This document shows, piece after piece, positions 7,295 through 10,122 of a stretch of DNA of 10,122 nt. The notes under the pieces were generated by a model. The model saw only the letters and a program-made list of their open reading frames with translations. It was not told the DNA's origin and did not search any database. How positions within the stretch are numbered: position 1 is the stretch's first letter; every line of letters begins with the position of its first letter. The translations under genes were made by a program, and so were the position numbers. Location of the stretch: positions 1-10,122 of the forward strand of contig WKLE02001649.1 in assembly GCA_014885115.2 (NCBI GenBank). Reading direction: 5' to 3'. The DNA comes from Asterionellopsis glacialis. Taxonomy: Eukaryota > Bacillariophyta > Plagiogrammaphyceae > Rhaphoneidales > Asterionellopsidaceae.

Positions 7295-8581
7295 TTAAGT
7301 TTGAACATTGAAATGATTAATCAAAACTCCATTATTCCTATTTGCAGTACCAGTACTGTTGTTGGTGGATGTACTTTTACCATTCGTCACCGCCTTTTGC
7401 TTGACAAAGGAACGTGCAGTATCATCATCGTGATTATCTTTTTCCTTTTTCTCTTCGTTGTTACTGAGCGCATTGTCCTTTTTAGTATTCTCGTCATCAG
7501 CGTCACTGTTGTGGGTGTCTTGTTCCTCCTCGTCATGAGCACTAGTAGTAGTAGTTGCAGAGTGTCCCCAATAATCCGCAGCATCCAAGGCAACCATACA
7601 ACTTTCACGTACTACAATATTATGATCTTTTGTAAATTCTTCCAAGACAGGTTCTACATCTGTCATCCAACGTCCACCATCAATGGCACCCAAGGCTTCC
7701 GCACTTTCATGTCGAACCATTTCATGCTCCCCCTGTCGGCGTAATGATTCTACCAGGGCTTCCACCGCATCTGGATGTTGCATTTGTCCCAACACATAGG
7801 CTACCTCATGTCGCAATAATGCAGAACTGGTATCTTGCGTCAAGGTATGACATAATTCTTGTACAGCCTCAGCACCACCACGATTGCGTAAGGAAAACAT
7901 GGCACGGTACCGTTCAAACATGGGTAATTTGGCATTGCTCAATATAGATCCTAATTCTTGATTTGCTTTGGAGACATGGGATGGATGAGGTGGTGCAGGA
8001 TCCACAGATGAATATGGATTTAACATGCATGCACATGCAGGTGGTGCATCTGCCTCGTTTTCATTATGTGTTGTTGCTGTTGTTTCGGTACCAGTACCCT
8101 CCTTTCCCTGTTTTGTTTCTTTCCATTCAATAAAATTCAAGGCTAATAAACATGTATCGGCCAATTCAGGTACAGATAAATTTGCATTCCGTGTTTCTTC
8201 TAATACGACTTTCGATGACGATGATCCTATAGCACCCAAGGCTTCAGCTGCTTCATGACGTACCATGATACAATCTGAATCAGATGCCAATATGTGTTCT
8301 AAGGATGTGCAACAGCGTTCGTCGCGTAATTGTCCCATGACATAGGCAAATTCATGACGCATTAAGGATCCATGTGCTGGATTGCACAATCCCTTGGCTA
8401 ATGTGTCAATGACAACATTTTGTATGCCATTCTCATCCTTATTATCATTGTCAGTATTATTCTTGGAGGCAGTATCGTACAATTGACGTAAATAATATGC
8501 AGCTCTCATTCTCATTCCTATAGGATAATTGGAATCATCAATAGCTTCTTGTAATTTGGACAAGGATGGTGTTTCCCACAT
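7295..8581 (-). CDS. DOHH: Deoxyhypusine hydroxylase (eIF5A maturation)
   Basis: DOHH hydroxylates the deoxyhypusine residue of translation factor eIF5A to hypusine, using a di-iron centre held by HEAT-like repeats. The 428-residue product shows the family's four His-Glu pairs: H76-E77, H109-E110, H258-E259 and H291-E292. The spacing within each lobe is 33 residues, as in the human enzyme. The pairs lie in the paired motifs RHEFAYVMGQL / RHEAAEALGAIG and RHEVAYVLGQM / RHESAEALGAID, so the two lobes are clear internal duplicates (about 10-155 and 208-340). The linker between lobes (about 155-207) is longer than in the roughly 300-residue animal enzymes. A low-complexity Asp/Glu/Asn/Lys tail of about 88 residues follows the catalytic part. 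The start at 8581 is supported by an in-frame TAA six bases upstream. No intron is seen. The enzyme is expected in the cytosol. Confidence 0.96.
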   Translation of the reverse strand: MWETPSLSKLQEAIDDSNYPIGMRMRAAYYLRQLYDTASKNNTDNDNKDENGIQNVVIDTLAKGLCNPAHGSLMRHEFAYVMGQLRDERCCTSLEHILASDSDCIMVRHEAAEALGAIGSSSSKVVLEETRNANLSVPELADTCLLALNFIEWKETKQGKEGTGTETTATTHNENEADAPPACACMLNPYSSVDPAPPHPSHVSKANQELGSILSNAKLPMFERYRAMFSLRNRGGAEAVQELCHTLTQDTSSALLRHEVAYVLGQMQHPDAVEALVESLRRQGEHEMVRHESAEALGAIDGGRWMTDVEPVLEEFTKDHNIVVRESCMVALDAADYWGHSATTTTSAHDEEEQDTHNSDADDENTKKDNALSNNEEKKEKDNHDDDTARSFVKQKAVTNGKSTSTNNSTGTANRNNGVLINHFNVQT

Positions 8582-9209
8582 TTTTTATTTTCGTTGTTGC
8601 AGTTTCTAAATAATATTTCAAATGTGAATTTCTTTTCTTTATAGTACTTTTTTCTTTCTCTTTATGATTCTGAGAGAGATCTTTCGTTCGTCGTGATGAT
8701 GGAGATGTAAAAGAGGCGCTCTTCGTCAGTGCTATCTTTCCTTGGATTCCGCTCTTCTCACTCGCATGAGCTCGTCGATGTCAAAGAAATTCGGAGGGGT
8801 TGGTGAAAAGAAAACAAAACTGTTTGGTTGCAGTTGTTGAAATCTGACTCACGCGACTCCGGCGACATGAAGAAACGATTTCGTACAGTACCACAGACGG
8901 CAGACACATGATAAAGATTTGGTTATGAGTTGGCGAAGATCCATCCGTCCTCGCTACGAAATTTTCAAGGCCTCAAGGCTTCGGCTCCCGACCCGCGAGC
9001 ATGTGAACTTACGGACTGTCCTTCGTTCCTTGTTGACGAATGTCTGTCCTCTGCTTGCCCGGTTGGTACATCTGTTGCCTTGCTCGCCATCGTCGGTTCC
9101 ACCGCGAAAAGCAAAGAGATGCAAAGTAGCTATTTTTCAAAAGTCTATAGAAAAGAGAATATTATTTCAACTTTACCTTTGAAACGGCAACAATAGATAT
9201 ACTTGTAAC
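8582..9209. other. Divergent intergenic region between DOHH and TOM22-like genes
   Basis: These 628 bp separate two head-to-head genes and must contain both promoters and 5' UTRs. The DOHH side is T- and pyrimidine-rich on the plus strand (8582-8670). The centre (about 8850-9110) is richer in G and C, with several CG dinucleotides, and the TOM22 side turns AT-rich again. Two overlapping plus-strand frames of about 87 codons (8919-9182, 8930-9196) start at non-ATG codons or lack family likeness, and I do not call them genes. No tRNA or other RNA gene is seen. Confidence 0.5.
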
Positions 9210-9697
9210 ATGGCAAAATCAACAACAAAGGAACAACAACCTGGCGGTATCAAAGGTTTTTTTCTTCGTGCAGGAAAATCATTTCAATCGGGTGGAATTT
9301 TTGCCAAGGATACAACCATGTGGTTAGCTAAAAAGGGAGCTACATTTGGTTTTATTTTTATTACTACAGCAATGGTAACATTGATGCCATTGTTAATGGA
9401 AATTGTCCGAGAAGGAACAGTAAGTTATAGCTAGCGGAGCATTGACAGATTGTTACGGTGCTTATGAAACAATGATATCTTATTTTCCATTCATTCGTTG
9501 CTCACTTTTCTTGTTTTCGCTCCCAAATCCTACGATGAAAACAATAACAAAAATATGATTAAAATACGTAGATGATTGAATCAGAACGCTCTCAAGCAAA
9601 GGAAATGCGTAACAAGGGATATACTGATAGACAGTTACAAGAAATGGGTTTCAGTCAAGCTGCCATTTACAGTCCTTCCGTTGCTTTACAAAAGTAG
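9210..9697 (+). CDS. TOM22: Tom22/Tom9-like mitochondrial import receptor subunit, two exons
   Basis: Exon 1 is 9210-9419 (70 codons) and exon 2 is 9572-9697 (41 codons plus TAG), giving 111 residues. Tom22 is the central single-pass subunit of the TOM complex in the mitochondrial outer membrane. One membrane segment (about residues 44-64) contains a proline (P60), as Tom22 proteins do. It runs into MEIVREGT, then MIESERSQ at the exon 2 junction, matching the plant Tom9 and animal Tom22 pattern of membrane end, Glu-rich helix and a tail with Leu-Gln-Glu-Met-Gly. The N-terminal part (1-43) is basic and short, with no acidic receptor stretch, which is closer to plant Tom9 than to fungal Tom22. 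The start ATG follows a run of stops and non-coding sequence. Recognition rests on the membrane segment and tail by memory, so a remote small membrane protein is the alternative. Confidence 0.7.
9420..9571 (+). other. Intron of the TOM22-like gene (152 nt, phase 0)
   Basis: The donor is ACA|GTAAGT at 9420 (a near-perfect GTAAGT) and the acceptor is TACGTAG ending at 9571, with a TGATTAAAA branch-like sequence shortly before it. Splicing joins codon 70 (Thr) to ATG 9572 in frame. Without splicing the protein gains only VSYS and stops, losing the whole intermembrane-space tail. Confidence 0.85.
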
Positions 9698-10122
9698 AAC
9701 ACAACACAAAAAGCAAAACAAATATGATGACGATATATGTATATTTTACAATACAAAATGGGTCAATCATTCTTGTTTAGTTCATTCAATGGTTGGTTAG
9801 TTGATCAATTGGTTTTTACTCTATTCTGGGAAAAAGAAAGGAGGATAAGGGGTATTGGTACTGCATGTATTTTGGTTACGAAACATACAGACTAGAATTT
9901 CTTCTAGTCTAACTGTTTTATTCTTGAAAAATGATGTTATATTATGTATCAATGGCTTTGCAATAGCAATAGATTTAAAATTGATTGACTACTTACTATT
10001 CTAGAAAATTAATGATCCATGATTGTATTACAGCATTTGAATCCTTTTTCAGTTGTTCGTCGCATCGTTTTTACCTCCCAACCCCCCTTCCCACCTCTTT
10101 TGTATTTAGTTTTTGTAGCATT
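9698..10122. other. AT-rich 3' flank, no gene seen
   Basis: This is the 3' UTR and flank of the TOM22-like gene. A and T tracts are frequent and open frames are short and without likeness to any family. The only structured element noticed is the inverted repeat at 9889-9910. Confidence 0.6.
9889..9910. repeat. Perfect 9-bp inverted repeat with 4-nt loop
   Basis: AGACTAGAA (9889-9897) and TTCTAGTCT (9902-9910) are exact reverse complements around TTTC, and flanking ACAG/CTGT could pair further across a small bulge. It lies about 190 bp past the TOM22 stop. It could form a transcript hairpin at the 3' end or be chance. Confidence 0.6.

Noticed and set aside
7301..7744. 147-codon plus-strand ORF opposite the DOHH C-terminus
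   Set aside because: Shadow of the low-complexity DOHH tail and second lobe; the minus frame has the His-Glu motifs.
8919..9196. Two overlapping plus-strand ORFs of about 87 codons before TOM22
   Set aside because: No recognisable domain, non-ATG starts, and position fits a promoter or 5' UTR.
9576..9800. Plus-strand ORF overlapping TOM22 exon 2 in another frame
   Set aside because: The spliced exon 2 frame (9572-9697) gives the Tom22-like tail; this one is a shadow running into the 3' flank.

Overview
The window looks like nuclear DNA from a protist, most probably a diatom or another stramenopile. Genes are compact, lie on both strands and are split by few short GT-AG introns. There are no bacterial-style operons or ribosome-binding sites. 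Proteins carry long Ser/Thr/Asn/Asp low-complexity stretches, and one partial protein ends in a Lys/Ser/Gly tail of a kind common in diatoms. Two core eukaryotic proteins are recognisable: deoxyhypusine hydroxylase and a Tom22/Tom9-type mitochondrial import subunit. The assignment to diatoms is inference.

Layout. Positions 3-242 (+) hold the 3' end of a gene encoding a Ser/Gly/Lys-rich tail. Tail to tail with it, 444-3650 (-) is a two-exon gene for a large nuclear bromodomain protein whose bromodomain is BRD7/BRD9-like and sits between two similar helical regions. A gap of about 480 bp follows, then a small unrecognised ORF at 4134-4322 (+) overlapped by a second short frame. 4650-6554 (-) encodes an N-terminally membrane-anchored Thr/Asp-rich protein with two nested tandem-repeat arrays (111 bp and 48 bp). 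6555-7294 has no convincing gene. 7295-8581 (-) is deoxyhypusine hydroxylase with all four His-Glu iron-binding pairs. A divergent intergenic region (8582-9209) separates it from the two-exon TOM22-like gene at 9210-9697 (+). The last 425 bp are AT-rich, with one perfect inverted repeat and no gene seen.

The genes do not form a pathway. They are independent nuclear genes for chromatin reading, eIF5A maturation, mitochondrial protein import and two low-complexity proteins. Two annotation points need care. The last 41 codons of the uninterrupted bromodomain ORF are really an intron, so the true C-terminus lies at 444-737. The last four codons of the first TOM22 ORF are also intron, and the true end is at 9572-9697. 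I see no rRNA, tRNA, CRISPR array or intact transposon. The most unusual item is the duplicated-flank architecture of the bromodomain protein. I found no clear sign of a wholly new multi-gene system.
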